A DNA stretch of 64,000 nt from Clostridium acidisoli DSM 12555 (GTDB taxonomy: Bacteria > Bacillota > Clostridia > Clostridiales > Clostridiaceae): assembly GCF_900176305.1 (NCBI RefSeq), contig NZ_FWXH01000002.1:620001-684000 (forward strand), read 5' to 3'. The position numbers and the translations under genes were made by a program. A model generated the notes under the pieces. That model was not told the origin of the DNA and did not search any database. It was given only the letters and a program-made list of their open reading frames with translations. Positions 43,219 through 55,585 of the stretch are shown here, one piece after another. Position 1 is the first letter of the stretch. Every line of letters starts with the position of its first letter.

Positions 43219-44866
43219 ATTCAAATATAGCACCCTTACTTGCTGATGAAACCCTTTCACTGTAACGTTTTAAATATCCTGTTACTTCCTTTTTTACAAT
43301 TTTCGGTGTTCTCTTTTTAAGTTCTTCTTCATCAACTAAAAGATTTAATATTTTCTTTTCCATGTCTATTTCAATTATATCGCCTTCATGAACAAGTGCT
43401 ATTGGACCTCCACATGCTGCCTCTGGAGAAACATGGCCAATAGACGCTCCTCTTGTTGCTCCTGAAAATCTTCCGTCTGTTATAAGTGCAACTGTCTTAT
43501 CTTTTCCCATTCCAGCAAGTGAAGCTGTTGGAGATAACATTTCTTTCATTCCAGGGCCACCCTTTGGTCCTTCATATCTTATAACTATTACATCTCCATC
43601 ATTTATCTCGTTTCCAAGTATAGCTTTTGAAACTGATTCTTCACTTTCAAAAACTCTAGCTGGGCCTTTATGTTTCATCATTTCTGGCGCAACTGCTGCC
43701 TTTTTAACAACTGCTCCTTCTGGTGCTAGTGTTCCTTTAAGAACTACAAGTCCTCCTGTGGCACTATAAGGATTATCAATGTCCCTTATTACATCGTTAT
43801 TTCTAACCTTTGCATCTTTAATATTTTCATATACAGTTTTGCCTGTAACAGTTAAACAGTCTTTATTTATTAAGTCCTTTTTAGTTAAAGTGTTAAGCAG
43901 TGCAGGAATTCCACCGGCAAAATATAACTCCTCAATGTGATGATGCCCAGCTGGACTAAGTCTACAAAGATTTGGTGTTCTAGCACTTATTTCATTTACT
44001 TTGTCAAAGTCAATTGTAACTTCAACTTCATGTGAAATAGCTGGCAGATGAAGTAATGAATTTGTAGAGCAACCTAGTGCCATGTCTGCAGTAATGGCGT
44101 TCATGAACGCTTCTTCAGTTAAAATTTTAGATGGTCTTATATCTTCTTTTACAAGCTCAACAATTTTCATACCTGTTTTTTTAGCAAGTCTTATTCTCTC
44201 TGAATATACTGCTGGTATTGTTCCATTACCAGGAAGTGCGAGTCCAAGTACTTCTGAAAGACAGTTCATAGAATTTGCTGTATACATTCCAGAACAAGAT
44301 CCACAAGTTGGACATGCAGTATTTTCTAAGTCACAAAGTTCCTCATGTGTCATCCTTCCTGCTTGAACTGCTCCAACTGCTTCAAAAACTGTACTTAAAT
44401 CGGTTGTTTTCCCATTTGTATTACCTGCAAGCATTGGTCCACCACTTACTACTATAGCAGGTATATCTAGTCTACCTGCTGCCATAAGCATCCCTGGCAC
44501 TACTTTGTCACAGTTTGGTACAAGTACTATTCCATCAAACGCATGGGCACTAGCAACTATTTCTACGCTATCTGCTATAATCTGTCTTGATGGAAGGGAA
44601 TAACTCATTCCTTTATGATTCATGGATATTCCATCACATACACCTATGGTTCCAAATTCAACTGGAACACCACCAGCCATTCTGATTCCATCTTTTACAG
44701 CAGCAACAATTTTATCTAGGTTCATATGTCCAGGTATTATTTCACTATATGAACTTGCAATACCTATTAGTGGTCTTTCCATTTCTTCTTCTATAAATCC
44801 TAAGGCTTTAAAAAGTGATCTATGAGGAGCTTTTTCAAGACCTTTTCTTGAGTCATCCGATTTCAT
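43217..44866 (-). CDS. ilvD: Dihydroxy-acid dehydratase
   Basis: 549 residues, full length. Iron-sulfur ligands are in [12 protein letters not shown] and [34 protein letters not shown]-like [11 protein letters not shown] and the C-terminal [20 protein letters not shown] complete the IlvD signature. It dehydrates 2,3-dihydroxyisovalerate and 2,3-dihydroxy-3-methylvalerate to the 2-oxo acids of valine/leucine and isoleucine. Last gene of the cimA-leuCDB-ilvD cluster, 15 bases after leuB. Confidence 0.95.
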   Translation of the reverse strand: MKSDDSRKGLEKAPHRSLFKALGFIEEEMERPLIGIASSYSEIIPGHMNLDKIVAAVKDGIRMAGGVPVEFGTIGVCDGISMNHKGMSYSLPSRQIIADSVEIVASAHAFDGIVLVPNCDKVVPGMLMAAGRLDIPAIVVSGGPMLAGNTNGKTTDLSTVFEAVGAVQAGRMTHEELCDLENTACPTCGSCSGMYTANSMNCLSEVLGLALPGNGTIPAVYSERIRLAKKTGMKIVELVKEDIRPSKILTEEAFMNAITADMALGCSTNSLLHLPAISHEVEVTIDFDKVNEISARTPNLCRLSPAGHHHIEELYFAGGIPALLNTLTKKDLINKDCLTVTGKTVYENIKDAKVRNNDVIRDIDNPYSATGGLVVLKGTLAPEGAVVKKAAVAPEMMKHKGPARVFESEESVSKAILGNEINDGDVIVIRYEGPKGGPGMKEMLSPTASLAGMGKDKTVALITDGRFSGATRGASIGHVSPEAACGGPIALVHEGDIIEIDMEKKILNLLVDEEELKKRTPKIVKKEVTGYLKRYSERVSSASKGAIFE

Positions 44867-44881
44867 TGTACAATCCTCCTT

Positions 44882-45955
44882 TTATAGTTCATCAAGAACT
44901 AATTTTCCCATTTCTTTAGTACCAACTTTTTTAGTACCCTCTGTATAAATATCTCCTGTTCTGAATCCTTTGTCAAGAACTCTTTGAACTGCATTTTCAA
45001 TATCTCTTGCAGCTTCACTCATATCAAGTGAATATTCAAATAACATTGCTGCTGAAAGAATCTGTGCTAATGGATTTGCTAGGTCTTTTCCAGCTATGTC
45101 TGGTGCCGAACCGTGAATTGGTTCATACATTCCAAAGCTATCTTCTCTAACACTTGAAGATGCAAGCATTCCTATAGAACCTGTTATCATTGAAGCTTCA
45201 TCTGATAATATGTCTCCAAACATATTGCTTGTTAATATAACATCAAATTGTGATGGTTTCCTAACTAACTGCATTGCAGTGTTATCTACGTATAAATGGT
45301 TTAATTCAACTTCCGGGTATTCCTTAGCTACTTTTTCAACTACACTTCTCCAAAGTCTTGAAGATTCTAATATGTTTGCTTTGTCAACAGATGTAACTTT
45401 TTTTCTTCTTTTCATAGCAGATTTAAATGCTACGTGAGCAATTTTTTTTATTTCTTCCACATTATATCTCTCTGTATCATACGCAGCTGCAATTCCATTA
45501 TCCTCACATCTACCTCTATCTCCAAAATATATTCCACCAGTTAATTCTCTTACAACTAAAAGGTCAACACCTTCGTCTATTATTTCATTTTTTAATGGAG
45601 ATGCTGTTTTTAAAACATCATAAACCTTAGCTGGTCTTAAATTTGCATAAAGACCAAGGCCGCCTCTTAACCCAAGAAGAGCTTTTTCTGGTCTTTTACT
45701 TCCTTCTAGATTATCCCATTTGGGTCCACCTACTGCTCCTAAAAGCACTGCATCACTTGCCTTACATATGTCAAGTGTCTCTTGTGGAAGTGGATTTTGG
45801 CAAGCATCAATTGCAACTCCGCCTGCTTTTACTTCAGTAAAATTAAGTTTCACCGAATATTTTTCTGCCACTTTATTCATTACCTTTAGTGCTTCTCTTG
45901 TTATATCAACTCCAATTCCATCTCCAGGAATTACTGCAATTTTATAATCTTTCAT
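44882..45955 (-). CDS. leuB: 3-isopropylmalate dehydrogenase
   Basis: 357 residues. [20 protein letters not shown] at the start, substrate-loop arginines in [15 protein letters not shown] and [14 protein letters not shown], metal Asp residues in [20 protein letters not shown], and NAD-binding [23 protein letters not shown] specificity is expected from that motif. With CimA present it likely also acts on 3-methylmalate to give 2-oxobutyrate. Between leuD (31 bases) and ilvD (15 bases). Confidence 0.95.
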   Translation of the reverse strand: MKDYKIAVIPGDGIGVDITREALKVMNKVAEKYSVKLNFTEVKAGGVAIDACQNPLPQETLDICKASDAVLLGAVGGPKWDNLEGSKRPEKALLGLRGGLGLYANLRPAKVYDVLKTASPLKNEIIDEGVDLLVVRELTGGIYFGDRGRCEDNGIAAAYDTERYNVEEIKKIAHVAFKSAMKRRKKVTSVDKANILESSRLWRSVVEKVAKEYPEVELNHLYVDNTAMQLVRKPSQFDVILTSNMFGDILSDEASMITGSIGMLASSSVREDSFGMYEPIHGSAPDIAGKDLANPLAQILSAAMLFEYSLDMSEAARDIENAVQRVLDKGFRTGDIYTEGTKKVGTKEMGKLVLDEL

Positions 45956-45986
45956 TATTGTTAAGCCCCCTAATGTATTTAATTAA

Positions 45987-46478
45987 TTAAAATAGCCCTT
46001 TTTCAACACAGTTTATTAGTCCTTCATTTTCCATTATCTTTATCATAAAAGCTGGAAATGGTTGTGATTTATATTCTTTTTGAAGTGTAATGTTTTTTAT
46101 TATTCCTGTAGTAAAATCTACTTCAAGCTTATGTCCATCTTTAGCATCATTAACTGCTTCTTCACATTCAAGTATAGGAAAGCCTATATTTATTGCGTTT
46201 CTATAAAATATTCTTGCAAAACTTTTGGCAATTACACAGGATACTCCCGCTGCTTTTATTGCTATTGGTGCATGTTCCCTTGAGGAACCACAACCAAAGT
46301 TTTTATCTGCAACAACAATATCACCTTTATCTAGTTTTTCAAGAAAGTTTACGTCTAAATCTTCCATGCAGTGCTTTGCTAATTCCTGTGGGTCAGAAGA
46401 ATTTAAATATCTTGCTGGTATTATAACATCAGTATCTATATTATCTCCATATCTTAAAACTTTTCCATTTGCCTTCAT
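45987..46478 (-). CDS. leuD: 3-isopropylmalate/citramalate dehydratase small subunit
   Basis: 163 residues, the short archaeal/clostridial LeuD type. [40 protein letters not shown], and [20 protein letters not shown] are the aconitase swivel-domain signatures. With LeuC it isomerises isopropylmalate or citramalate. It starts 3 bases after the leuC stop. Confidence 0.95.
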   Translation of the reverse strand: MKANGKVLRYGDNIDTDVIIPARYLNSSDPQELAKHCMEDLDVNFLEKLDKGDIVVADKNFGCGSSREHAPIAIKAAGVSCVIAKSFARIFYRNAINIGFPILECEEAVNDAKDGHKLEVDFTTGIIKNITLQKEYKSQPFPAFMIKIMENEGLINCVEKGLF

Positions 46479-46481
46479 TTT

Positions 46482-47750
46482 TTAAACCTCCTCTGGTGAA
46501 ACTATTTTTCCAGCTATAGCTGATGCTGCTGCTACTGCAGGACTTGCTAAGTATACTTCGCTTTCAGGATGTCCCATTCTGCCTACAAAGTTTCTGTTTG
46601 TAGTTGAAACAGCTCTTTCACCCTTTGCAAGGATTCCCATATGTCCTCCAAGACACGGTCCACAGGTAGGCGTACTAAATACTGCACCTGCTTCTACAAA
46701 TATTTTTGCAAGACCTTCTTCCATAGCTTCTAAATATATATTTTGAGTTCCAGGTAAAATTATTACTCTTAAGTCTCTATGAACTTTTTTACCTTTTAAA
46801 ATTGAAGCTGCAATTCTTAAATCATCCATTCTTCCATTTGTACAAGAACCAATTACAACTTGATCAATTTTTACTTCCCCTACTTTATCTATTGTCCTTG
46901 TGTTATCTGGTAAGTGTGGGAAAGAAACAGTTGGTTTAATATCCTCTAAATTTATTTCATATACCTTTGAATATTCTGCATCCTCATCTGCTTTAAATAC
47001 TTTAGGTTCTCTTTGTGTTCTTCCCTTAACGTATTCTAAAGTTATATCATCTACAGGAAATATTCCATTTTTAGCTCCAGCTTCTATTGCCATATTAGCA
47101 ATAGTAAATCTATCATCAATAGATAAGTTTTTAACGCCTTCACCAGTAAACTCCATTGATTTATAAAGTGCTCCGTCAACACCTATCATTCCTATGATGT
47201 GAAGTATTAGGTCTTTACCACTAACCCATTTATTAAATTTTCCTTTAAGATTAAATTTAATTGCCTCTGGAACTTTAAACCATGCTTTACCTGTTGCCAT
47301 TCCAACTGCCATATCTGTACTTCCAACGCCAGTTGAAAATGCTCCTAGGGCTCCATAAGTACATGTGTGGGAGTCTGCACCAATAATTACATCACCCGGA
47401 ATAGCAAGGCCCTTTTCTGGTATAAGAGCATGCTCAATTCCCATTTGTCCAACTTCAAAATAATTTACGATTTCCATTTCTCTTGCAAATTCTCTTATAA
47501 GTTTACAATGTTCTGCAGATTTTATATCCTTGTTAGGAGTAAAATGATCTGGAACTATGGCAATTTTATTTTTATCAAAAACCTTTGTTAATTCCAATTT
47601 TCTAAATTCCTTAACTGCCACTGGAGTTGTAACATCGTTTCCTAAAACCAAATCCAAATTACCTGTTATTAATTGTCCTGCTTCAACATAATCAAGTCCT
47701 GCATGTGCTGCTAATATTTTTTGCGTCATGGTCATAGCTTTCTTACTCAT
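46482..47750 (-). CDS. leuC: 3-isopropylmalate/citramalate dehydratase large subunit
   Basis: 422 residues, the shorter LeuC type found in archaea and clostridia. [40 protein letters not shown] and [20 protein letters not shown] supply the three iron-sulfur cysteines (SHTC, GSCTN, CGPC). Its start overlaps the cimA stop by 8 bases, implying coupled translation. Because the paired synthase is CimA-like, citramalate is a likely main substrate. Confidence 0.95.
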   Translation of the reverse strand: MSKKAMTMTQKILAAHAGLDYVEAGQLITGNLDLVLGNDVTTPVAVKEFRKLELTKVFDKNKIAIVPDHFTPNKDIKSAEHCKLIREFAREMEIVNYFEVGQMGIEHALIPEKGLAIPGDVIIGADSHTCTYGALGAFSTGVGSTDMAVGMATGKAWFKVPEAIKFNLKGKFNKWVSGKDLILHIIGMIGVDGALYKSMEFTGEGVKNLSIDDRFTIANMAIEAGAKNGIFPVDDITLEYVKGRTQREPKVFKADEDAEYSKVYEINLEDIKPTVSFPHLPDNTRTIDKVGEVKIDQVVIGSCTNGRMDDLRIAASILKGKKVHRDLRVIILPGTQNIYLEAMEEGLAKIFVEAGAVFSTPTCGPCLGGHMGILAKGERAVSTTNRNFVGRMGHPESEVYLASPAVAAASAIAGKIVSPEEV

Positions 47751-49329
47751 TTTTAAATTCCTCCTTATTACACTTTAAAAGATTGTATTCAACTGAATCA
47801 ACTAGTGCTTCCCAGCTTGCTTCTATAATATCGTAGGATACTCCTATCGTTGTCCAGGTTCTTTCTCCATCTGTAGATTCAATAATAACTCTAACCTTTG
47901 CCGAAGTTGCTTTATCTCCACCTATAACCCTAACTTTATAATCAGTTAAATACATAGTTGAAACAGACTTATAAAAAACACCAAGCGCTTTTCTAAGTGC
48001 TATATCTAAAGCATTAACAGGCCCATATCCATCTGCGGCAGTTACTTCTACAGTATCATTTACTTTTATTTTCATAGCTACCGTTGCACTTTTTTCTGTA
48101 GTGCTTGGCTTATCAATCATAACCTTATATTCTATAAGCTTAAAAGATGGCTTAAAAAGTCCCAATTCTTTTCTTACTAGAAGTTCAAAACTTCCCTCAG
48201 CACCTTCAAATTGATAACCATCATATTCAAGTTCTTTTAATCTTTCAATAATTTTTTTTGCTTCTTTTGAGTCTTTTTTTATATCTGGATTTACTGAATT
48301 TATAATTGACATTACTGTGCTTCTGCCCGAAACCTCTGACATTAAAATTTTTCTTTCATTTCCAACTGTCTCAGGAGCAATATGTTCAAAAGAGTGCGGA
48401 TTTTTATATACTGCATCAATATGCATTCCGCCTTTATGTGCAAATGCATAGCTTCCCACATAAGGTTCTTTTTCATTTGGAATTACATTGCTTACCTCAC
48501 ATATATATCTATAAACTGCTGTTAATTGTTCCATATTTTTTTCATTAATTACATTATAACCCATTTTCATTTGTAAATCTGCAATTATAGTGCTTAAATT
48601 TGCATTTCCACATCTTTCTCCAAAACCTGTTATTGTACCTTGAACCTGGTTAACCCCATATTTAACGGCTAAAATTGAGTTTGCTACAGCATTTCCAGAG
48701 TCATTATGACAATGAATTCCTAAATTTTTAAAACCATAATCAATTACTAATTCACGTATAATTTCTTCTATTTCAAAAGGCATTGTGCCACCATTTGTAT
48801 CACAAAGAACAAGTGAATCTGCACCGGCATCTTTAGCCGTCATTAAAATCTTTATTGCATACTCTTTATTTCCTTTATATCCATCAAAAAAATGTTCAGC
48901 ATCAAAAATAACCTCTTTATTTTTCTGTTTTAAAAATTTTATACTGTCATATATCATGCTTAAATTTTCTTCTAAAGTCGTTTTAATTATATCTGTTACA
49001 TGAAAATCCCATGCTTTGCCGAAAATACAAAAAACATCTACTGCTGAATCTGTAAGTATTTGAAGATTTGTATCACTTTCAGCCTTGCAATGTGGTTTTC
49101 GTGTACTTCCAAAAGCACATAACTTAGAATTTTTTAGCTTTATTTCCTTTACTTTTTTGAAAAACTCTCTATCTTTAGGATTGGAACTAGGATTTCCTGC
49201 TTCTATATAGCTTATTCCTAGTTCATCTAGCTTTTTTACGATTTTTATTTTATCTGCTACACTAAAAGAAATACCTTGTGCTTGAGACCCATCCCTTAGT
49301 GTACTATCAAAAATGTTCACTTTTCTCAT
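47743..49329 (-). CDS. cimA: (R)-citramalate synthase
   Basis: 528 residues. HMGL-like barrel with [20 protein letters not shown] (catalytic R-D), [33 protein letters not shown] (HxH), [20 protein letters not shown], and a C-terminal LeuA-dimer domain (about 395-520; [17 protein letters not shown]). The [10 protein letters not shown] and GNPSSNPKD variants are those of the CimA family rather than 2-isopropylmalate synthase. It condenses pyruvate and acetyl-CoA to citramalate, feeding isoleucine without threonine; leucine feedback would act at the C-terminal domain if conserved. First gene of the cimA-leuC-leuD-leuB-ilvD operon. Confidence 0.88.
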   Translation of the reverse strand: MRKVNIFDSTLRDGSQAQGISFSVADKIKIVKKLDELGISYIEAGNPSSNPKDREFFKKVKEIKLKNSKLCAFGSTRKPHCKAESDTNLQILTDSAVDVFCIFGKAWDFHVTDIIKTTLEENLSMIYDSIKFLKQKNKEVIFDAEHFFDGYKGNKEYAIKILMTAKDAGADSLVLCDTNGGTMPFEIEEIIRELVIDYGFKNLGIHCHNDSGNAVANSILAVKYGVNQVQGTITGFGERCGNANLSTIIADLQMKMGYNVINEKNMEQLTAVYRYICEVSNVIPNEKEPYVGSYAFAHKGGMHIDAVYKNPHSFEHIAPETVGNERKILMSEVSGRSTVMSIINSVNPDIKKDSKEAKKIIERLKELEYDGYQFEGAEGSFELLVRKELGLFKPSFKLIEYKVMIDKPSTTEKSATVAMKIKVNDTVEVTAADGYGPVNALDIALRKALGVFYKSVSTMYLTDYKVRVIGGDKATSAKVRVIIESTDGERTWTTIGVSYDIIEASWEALVDSVEYNLLKCNKEEFKNE

Positions 49330-49483
49330 AAGCCTTATTCCACCATTTATTTATTTTTTGATTCTGTTTTAACTATTTTATAGATAGATTTTTCTTTTAG
49401 AAAGCCATATATATGTCTTCTGTATCAATATAGAAAGACATCTGTATAAGTTTTAGATTTGTTTTAACATTAATATGATTTAG

Positions 49484-49512
49484 AAAACCAAGTTTAAAAT
49501 AAACTTGGTTTT
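49484..49512 (-). terminator. Terminator after ilvC
   Basis: 12-bp perfect arms AAAACCAAGTTT / AAACTTGGTTTT with a 5-base loop, 12 bases... past the ilvC stop. It separates ilvC from the cimA operon, whose own promoter must lie in 49330-49483. Confidence 0.75.
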
Positions 49513-49524
49513 AACTTTGGTATA

Positions 49525-50529
<1,005 letters not shown>

Positions 50530-50681
50530 CTAATATTTATTTAAAGTTATTGCTATTAAAAATCATAAACACAAACCTTTACCCCAAAGAAAAAGTATTT
50601 TACAACTTTAAATTTGCTAATGCATTTTTGAACACATCTTATGAATTTCAAAAGCTGAAATTTTTTGATAACTTTTCAAAA

Positions 50682-50710
50682 ATCGTAACACCAATAAAAA
50701 CAATTGTCAA
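50682..50710 (-). promoter_or_regulatory. ilvC promoter
   Basis: Minus strand: -35 TTGACA (50705-50710), exact 17-bp spacer, -10 TACGAT (50682-50687). It leaves an untranslated leader of about 155 bases before ilvC with no T-box core motif, so its regulation differs from that of ilvB. Confidence 0.7.
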
Positions 50711-50837
50711 CCTACGACGGACTTTTTTTTGATTATTAATGATTTGTCAATATATACATGATTAAAATTAAAATCTATTAATTTATCCTATGTTTAATCT
50801 ATAAAAGTATAATTAATATTTTTTTGCATGAATTTCG

Positions 50838-50866
50838 TTGACTATTTACCTTCAGCATAGTATATT
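50838..50866 (+). promoter_or_regulatory. Promoter of the T-box-ilvB transcript
   Basis: Plus strand: -35 TTGACT (50838-50843), 17-bp spacer, -10 TATATT (50861-50866). Transcription would start near 50873 and run through both T-boxes. Confidence 0.75.
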
Positions 50867-50895
50867 TAGATACAAATATTGAATGTTTAAAAACG

Positions 50896-51112
50896 TTGAA
50901 AGAGAAAAGTAAGTATAAAAAAATGTCCTAAAGAGAGCGGGGGTAGCTGAAAACCTGCGGATAATTGTATACCGAAACTCACTCTGGAGTTGCAGGCTGA
51001 AATTAATAGTAAGCTGTGCCGGCATAGCCGTTAATATTAATTAAGATATAAATTTGGGTGGTACCGCGAAACAGTCTCCTCGCCCCAGGCAGGAAGGCTG
51101 TTTTTCTATTTT
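50896..51112 (+). promoter_or_regulatory. T-box riboswitch 1, leucine-type specifier
   Basis: The T-box core TGGGTGGTACCGCG is at 51055-51068, followed by a terminator (AACAGTCTCCT ... AGGAAGGCTGTTTTT). In stem I the lower helix AGAGAG pairs with ACTCT at 50981-50985, and the triplet just before it is CTC (50978-50980), a Leu codon. Uncharged tRNA-Leu should stabilise the antiterminator and allow read-through. It is directly followed by a second T-box. Confidence 0.85.
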
Positions 51113-51117
51113 CAAAA

Positions 51118-51338
51118 AAGCGATGAAAGAGACCTTAAATATAAAAAGATATCTAAAAGAGAATTGGGTAAAAGCTGAAAACCCATAGATAATCGTATAT
51201 TTATAATCACTCTTAAGCTGCAGACTGAACTAATAGTAAGTCTCGCCGGTTAATACCGTTACAAACACGAGTAATAAATTTGGGTGGTACCGCGAAGATC
51301 ATGACACTCGCCCCAGGGCTAGCTGTCTATTTTTTTAC
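51118..51338 (+). promoter_or_regulatory. T-box riboswitch 2, isoleucine-type specifier
   Basis: A second complete T-box with the core TGGGTGGTACCGCG at 51281-51294 and a T-run terminator ending near 51337. In the equivalent stem I position, the triplet before ACTCT is ATC (51206-51208), an Ile codon. The two T-boxes share most of stem I, so they probably arose by duplication and then changed specificity. Confidence 0.85.
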
Positions 51339-51389
51339 CTTTTTTTAAGGTTTATATTTTATATTTTAATTATTGAGGGGGCTATTAAA

Positions 51390-53045
51390 TTGAAATTAAC
51401 AGGAGCAAAAGTTTTATTAGAATGTTTAAAAGAACAAGATGTTGACATCATTTTTGGTTATCCAGGTGGGGCCGTATTGCCAATATATGATGCACTTTAT
51501 AGTGAAAATGGAATAAGACATATACTTACAGCTCATGAACAAGGAGCTACTCACGCTGCTGACGGTTATGCAAGAACTACAGGAAAAGTTGGCGTAGTTA
51601 TAACAACTTCAGGTCCTGGAGCTACTAATGCCGTTACCGGCATTGCTACTGCTTACATGGATTCAGTTCCAATGGTTGTTTTTACAGGTCAAGTTGCACA
51701 ACCTTTCATTGGAAAATCATCTTTTCAAGAAGTTAATATAACTAGTATTACAGCTTCTATAACAAAAGAAAATTATATTGTAAAGGAACCAGAAAATCTT
51801 GCAGATACTATCCGAAAAGCCTTTAGGACAGCTACAAGTGGCAGACCTGGTCCTGTACTTGTAGATATACCAAAAGACATACAAAACGCTGAAATTGAAT
51901 ATACTTTTAAAAAGGCTGAAAAATTCACTCATAAAAAATGCACCTCAAACTTAAATGAGGCTATCAATTTAATCCTTCAGTCGAAGAAACCAATGATATT
52001 TGCTGGTGGCGGAGTAAATATATCAAATGCAGCTGACGAATTATACTCATTTTCAAAGAAAATACAATGTCCTGTAGCCTGTTCACTTATGGGGATTGGA
52101 TCCTTTCCTGGAAATGATGAGTTATATACCGGAATGGTAGGTATGCATGGCACTTATGCCTCTAATCATGCTATTTCAGAATGCGACCTTTTAATTGCAA
52201 TTGGTGCCCGTTTTAGCGATAGAGTTACGAGCAAAATCAACAGTTTTGCCCCTAACGCAAAAATAATTCACATAGACATTGATCCTTCTGAGTTCAACAA
52301 GAATTTACCTGAGGATGTCTCTATATGTGGTGATGTTAAAGAGGTATTATCTTGCCTTACTGCTTTAGTTTCTGAAAAAAATCATGTAGAGTGGGTTAAT
52401 AAAATTTTAAGCTTTAAAGAGGCTCATCCTCTTAAATATCTTGATGCCAGCACTTTAAATCCTCAACTTGTATTAAATAAGCTTTATGATTTAACAAAAG
52501 GAGACTGCATAATAACTACGGAAGTTGGTCAAAATCAAATCTGGGCTGCTCAATTTTTCACATATAATAATCCCAGAACCTTCATAACTTCAGGCGGTCT
52601 TGGAACAATGGGCTACGGTCTAAGTTCAGCTATAGGAGTTGCTATAGGTAACAAAAACAAAAAAGTAATTAATATTGCTGGAGATGGTAGTTTTAAAATG
52701 AATTCCATAGAACTTGCCACCGTATCAAAATATAAATTACCACTTGTGCAGCTTGTATTAAATAATCATGTTCTTGGAATGGTTCATCAATGGCAGGATA
52801 TGTTTTATGAAGGAAACTTCTCAAGCTCTGAATTTGGTCCTGAGGTTGACTTTGTAAAACTTGGAGAAGCCTATGGAATAAAGTCCATGAGAATAACTAA
52901 AAATGAAGACATTGAAGACACCTTAAAGCTTGCATTATCATTAAACGAACCAATTATAGTTGAATGTGATATATGTCCTAACGATAAGGTATTCCCTATT
53001 GTAGCACCTGGTGCTTCTATTACAGATTTAATAGAAAATGAATAA
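51390..53045 (+). CDS. ilvB: Acetolactate synthase, large (catalytic) subunit
   Basis: 551 residues. TTG start with GGGGGC upstream. ThDP enzyme: FGYPGGAVLPIYDAL, catalytic Glu in LTAHEQGATHAADGYARTTG, the FAD region PMIFAGGGVNISNAADEL, and ThDP/Mg motif NIAGDGSFKMNSIELATVSK followed by NN. It makes acetolactate or acetohydroxybutyrate. Under two tandem T-boxes (Leu and Ile). No ilvN-type regulatory subunit follows, as a terminator comes directly after. Confidence 0.94.
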   Translation: MKLTGAKVLLECLKEQDVDIIFGYPGGAVLPIYDALYSENGIRHILTAHEQGATHAADGYARTTGKVGVVITTSGPGATNAVTGIATAYMDSVPMVVFTGQVAQPFIGKSSFQEVNITSITASITKENYIVKEPENLADTIRKAFRTATSGRPGPVLVDIPKDIQNAEIEYTFKKAEKFTHKKCTSNLNEAINLILQSKKPMIFAGGGVNISNAADELYSFSKKIQCPVACSLMGIGSFPGNDELYTGMVGMHGTYASNHAISECDLLIAIGARFSDRVTSKINSFAPNAKIIHIDIDPSEFNKNLPEDVSICGDVKEVLSCLTALVSEKNHVEWVNKILSFKEAHPLKYLDASTLNPQLVLNKLYDLTKGDCIITTEVGQNQIWAAQFFTYNNPRTFITSGGLGTMGYGLSSAIGVAIGNKNKKVINIAGDGSFKMNSIELATVSKYKLPLVQLVLNNHVLGMVHQWQDMFYEGNFSSSEFGPEVDFVKLGEAYGIKSMRITKNEDIEDTLKLALSLNEPIIVECDICPNDKVFPIVAPGASITDLIENE

Positions 53046-53055
53046 AAAAATAAAA

Positions 53056-53089
53056 GCTACTTCAAACAAACTTAATCATTTGAAGTAGC
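53056..53089 (+). terminator. Terminator after ilvB
   Basis: 11-bp perfect arms GCTACTTCAAA / TTTGAAGTAGC, 10 bases past the ilvB stop; it may also serve the convergent permease gene. Confidence 0.75.
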
Positions 53090-53100
53090 CTAATATTTAA

Positions 53101-54462
53101 TTACTGTGGAAGTAATGCAAATCTTATAATAAATATTACTGCTAATACGTAAACAAGTGGATGAACCTCTTTACGTCTTCCTGTAACAAGTTTCATTATT
53201 GGATATGCTATTAATCCAGTTGCAATACCATTTGAAATACTATAAGTAAATGGCATCATAACTATTGTTAAGAAAGCTGGGAATGCTTCAGTGAAATCAC
53301 TGAAATTAATCTTTGTTACTGATGAAATCATTAGAACTCCAACGATTATAAGTGCTGGTGCAGTAGCTTGTGATGGAACCATTCCAACAAGACCTGAGAA
53401 GAACAAAGCAACTATAAATAGTAATCCTGTTACTAATGATGTTAAACCTGTTCTACCACCTTCAGCAACTCCTGCAGTTGATTCAACGTAAGTTACAACT
53501 GTACTTGTTCCGAATATAGAACCAGCAGTTGTTGCAACAGCGTCACATATTAATGCTTTTGACATGTTTTTAACTCTGCCATTTTCATCAAGCATGTTTG
53601 CTTTTTCTGCAGTTCCAACTAATGTTCCAAGAGTATCAAATAAATCAACTAAACAAATTGTTATTACTACCATAACTAAACTTGTTATAGCAATTCCAAT
53701 GCCACCTTTTGCATCAAGTAATCCTGAAAAGTTCATTTTAAGGAATGTTGATGATATGCTTGGTGGTGCACTTACTAGTTTACTTAAAGCTGTTGGCTGA
53801 GTAACCTTCATTGGTATTCCAATTATTGTAGTGACTAATATACCTATTAATATAGAACCTTTTACTTTTCTAGCCATTAGTATTGCTGTAATTAAAAGTC
53901 CGATTAATGTTAATGCTGGACCTGGCTCAATTAACTTTCCAAAAGAAACTAATGTGTCAGGATTTGCAACTACAACTCCGCCGTCTTTTAAACCGATAAT
54001 TGCTATAAACAAACCGATACCAGCTGATATTGCAAGTTTTAATGTAGTTGGAAGTGCATCAACTATTTTCTCTCTTATAGAAGTCAACGTTATAATAATA
54101 AACAGAACTCCTGAGATGAAAACTGCTGCTAATGCCTCCTGCCAAGTGTAATGCATTGTAAGAACTACTGTATATGTAAAGAATGCATTAAGTCCCATAC
54201 CTGGTGCCTGTGCAAATGGTAAGTTAGCATACAATGCCATAATAAGAGTACCAACTGCTGATGCTATACATGTAGCAACAAAAACGCCATTTGGATCCAT
54301 GCCTGTAATCTTCAATACACTTGGATTTACAAATATAATATATGACATTGCTATAAATGTCGTAAATCCAGCTATAATTTCAGTTTTTACAGTAGTATTG
54401 TTTTCTGATAATCTAAAATATGATTCCAAAAATGAATTTTGATTGTTTTGTGTTGAATTCAA
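53101..54462 (-). CDS. NCS2-family purine (guanine/hypoxanthine) permease
   Basis: 453 residues with about 12-13 membrane segments. NCS2/AzgA signatures: AGFTTFIAMSYIIFVNPSVL at the N-terminus, FAQAPGMGLNAFFTYTVVL, GLFIAIIGLKDGGVVVANP, and GTSTVVTYVESTAGVAEGGR with TGL. This is the PbuG/PbuO subgroup that imports guanine, hypoxanthine or adenine. The guanine-class riboswitch in its leader supports guanine/hypoxanthine transport. Confidence 0.92.
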   Translation of the reverse strand: MNSTQNNQNSFLESYFRLSENNTTVKTEIIAGFTTFIAMSYIIFVNPSVLKITGMDPNGVFVATCIASAVGTLIMALYANLPFAQAPGMGLNAFFTYTVVLTMHYTWQEALAAVFISGVLFIIITLTSIREKIVDALPTTLKLAISAGIGLFIAIIGLKDGGVVVANPDTLVSFGKLIEPGPALTLIGLLITAILMARKVKGSILIGILVTTIIGIPMKVTQPTALSKLVSAPPSISSTFLKMNFSGLLDAKGGIGIAITSLVMVVITICLVDLFDTLGTLVGTAEKANMLDENGRVKNMSKALICDAVATTAGSIFGTSTVVTYVESTAGVAEGGRTGLTSLVTGLLFIVALFFSGLVGMVPSQATAPALIIVGVLMISSVTKINFSDFTEAFPAFLTIVMMPFTYSISNGIATGLIAYPIMKLVTGRRKEVHPLVYVLAVIFIIRFALLPQ

Positions 54463-54559
54463 AACTTCTTCCCCCTTAATAAAATTTCCGCTTCACATAT
54501 AAGCAAATCTCAACGGAATATATCTTATGTTTAGGAAATAAAATATATCTATTCTGATT

Positions 54560-54628
54560 CACCCATAGTCAAGATTTTACGGTACCTTGGTAGAAACTCT
54601 CAAACCAATTATTGAGATTATACGGATG
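54560..54628 (-). promoter_or_regulatory. Purine riboswitch, guanine class
   Basis: On the minus strand: CGTATAATCTC, then GAGAGTTTCTACC, then CCGTAAAATCTTGACTATGG, matching the conserved purine aptamer. P1 forms between CATCC and GGGTG. The discriminating J3/1 base (position 74 in xpt numbering) is C in GACTATG, predicting guanine/hypoxanthine rather than adenine. About 95 bases separate it from the permease ATG, enough for an expression platform. Confidence 0.9.
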
Positions 54629-54704
54629 TATTATTCAAATAAACTACAAAGCGAATTCTATCACTTAAAATATTAAAAGTCAACGATTTTTTACTGTCAA
54701 TACA

Positions 54705-54745
54705 TAAAAAAAGAGAGCCACTTTTTAAAGTTCTCTCCTTTTTTA
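54705..54745 (-). terminator. Terminator after the chemoreceptor-like gene
   Basis: Minus strand hairpin GGAGAGAACTT ... AAGTGGCTCTC followed by seven T residues, immediately downstream of the MCP-like gene. Confidence 0.75.
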
Positions 54746-54748
54746 TTA

Positions 54749-55585
54749 TTAATTTTCCATATCTGCTAATTTCAATAATTCTGTTGATAATGCTCCTAGC
54801 TTGCTGCTTTTCTCAGATATATTTTTAACTTGCATTAATTGCTCATCACTTGTAGTTGAAAATTCATTCAAGCTTTCTACAATACCATTTATGTTTTCTT
54901 TAATTTTCCCTAATGTTTCATTTATTTTAATTGTAGATTCTTTACTACTTGTAGCAAGTTTTCTTATTTCTTCAGCTACAACAGAAAAACCTCTTCCATG
55001 CTCTCCAGCTCTTGCAGCCTCAATTGATGCATTAAGTCCTAGCATATTTGTAGTATTTGCAACACTATTTATATACCCAATTATTTCATCCATATTTACA
55101 ATTCCTATTTTAGTTTCATTTACCATATTGTTGACATTTTCAGTATTGCTTGATAATTTTTCAGTTGACCCTGCTAAAGATTTAGATGAGTCCACTAGTG
55201 TTTCAGAAAATTCTTGTAGGTTATTTGCCATTTCTAAAATTGAGTTTTCTTTTTCTAAAGAAACACCATATGTTATTGTTCCTACTACATTATTAGTGCT
55301 TGGATTGATGAGTGGCACTGCACAAGCTATAATTGGAAAACCAAATGTCTCTTTTTCATAACGTTTTGAGTGTTTTTCCCTTGTTTTTATGGCTTGTTCC
55401 GAAACCCCTCCCTCTATTATTGGAAGTTCCTCTTGAATACTTAAATTAAAGGTTTTTGCTTGTTTAACTAATAAGAATTTTTCTTTGTTTGTAATAGTAA
55501 GTGTTACATCTGTTGTGAACAATGCTGGTAATACGTCAAATGCTACTTTAATAGAAGAAAAAAATTCTTCATCACTTATGTTCAT
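54749..55585 (-). CDS. Soluble methyl-accepting chemotaxis-like protein
   Basis: 278 residues with no membrane segment. An N-terminal sensory domain of about 125 residues ([39 protein letters not shown]) is followed by a short signalling domain whose tip reads [20 protein letters not shown] then [19 protein letters not shown]. Small cytoplasmic receptors of this kind (YfmS-like) signal to CheA or to other partners. No chemotaxis genes are nearby, so the partner is elsewhere. Confidence 0.88.
   Translation of the reverse strand: MNISDEEFFSSIKVAFDVLPALFTTDVTLTITNKEKFLLVKQAKTFNLSIQEELPIIEGGVSEQAIKTREKHSKRYEKETFGFPIIACAVPLINPSTNNVVGTITYGVSLEKENSILEMANNLQEFSETLVDSSKSLAGSTEKLSSNTENVNNMVNETKIGIVNMDEIIGYINSVANTTNMLGLNASIEAARAGEHGRGFSVVAEEIRKLATSSKESTIKINETLGKIKENINGIVESLNEFSTTSDEQLMQVKNISEKSSKLGALSTELLKLADMEN

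Noticed and set aside
54801-55361. 186-codon plus-strand frame
   Set aside because: Antisense to the conserved chemoreceptor signalling domain; no ribosome site.
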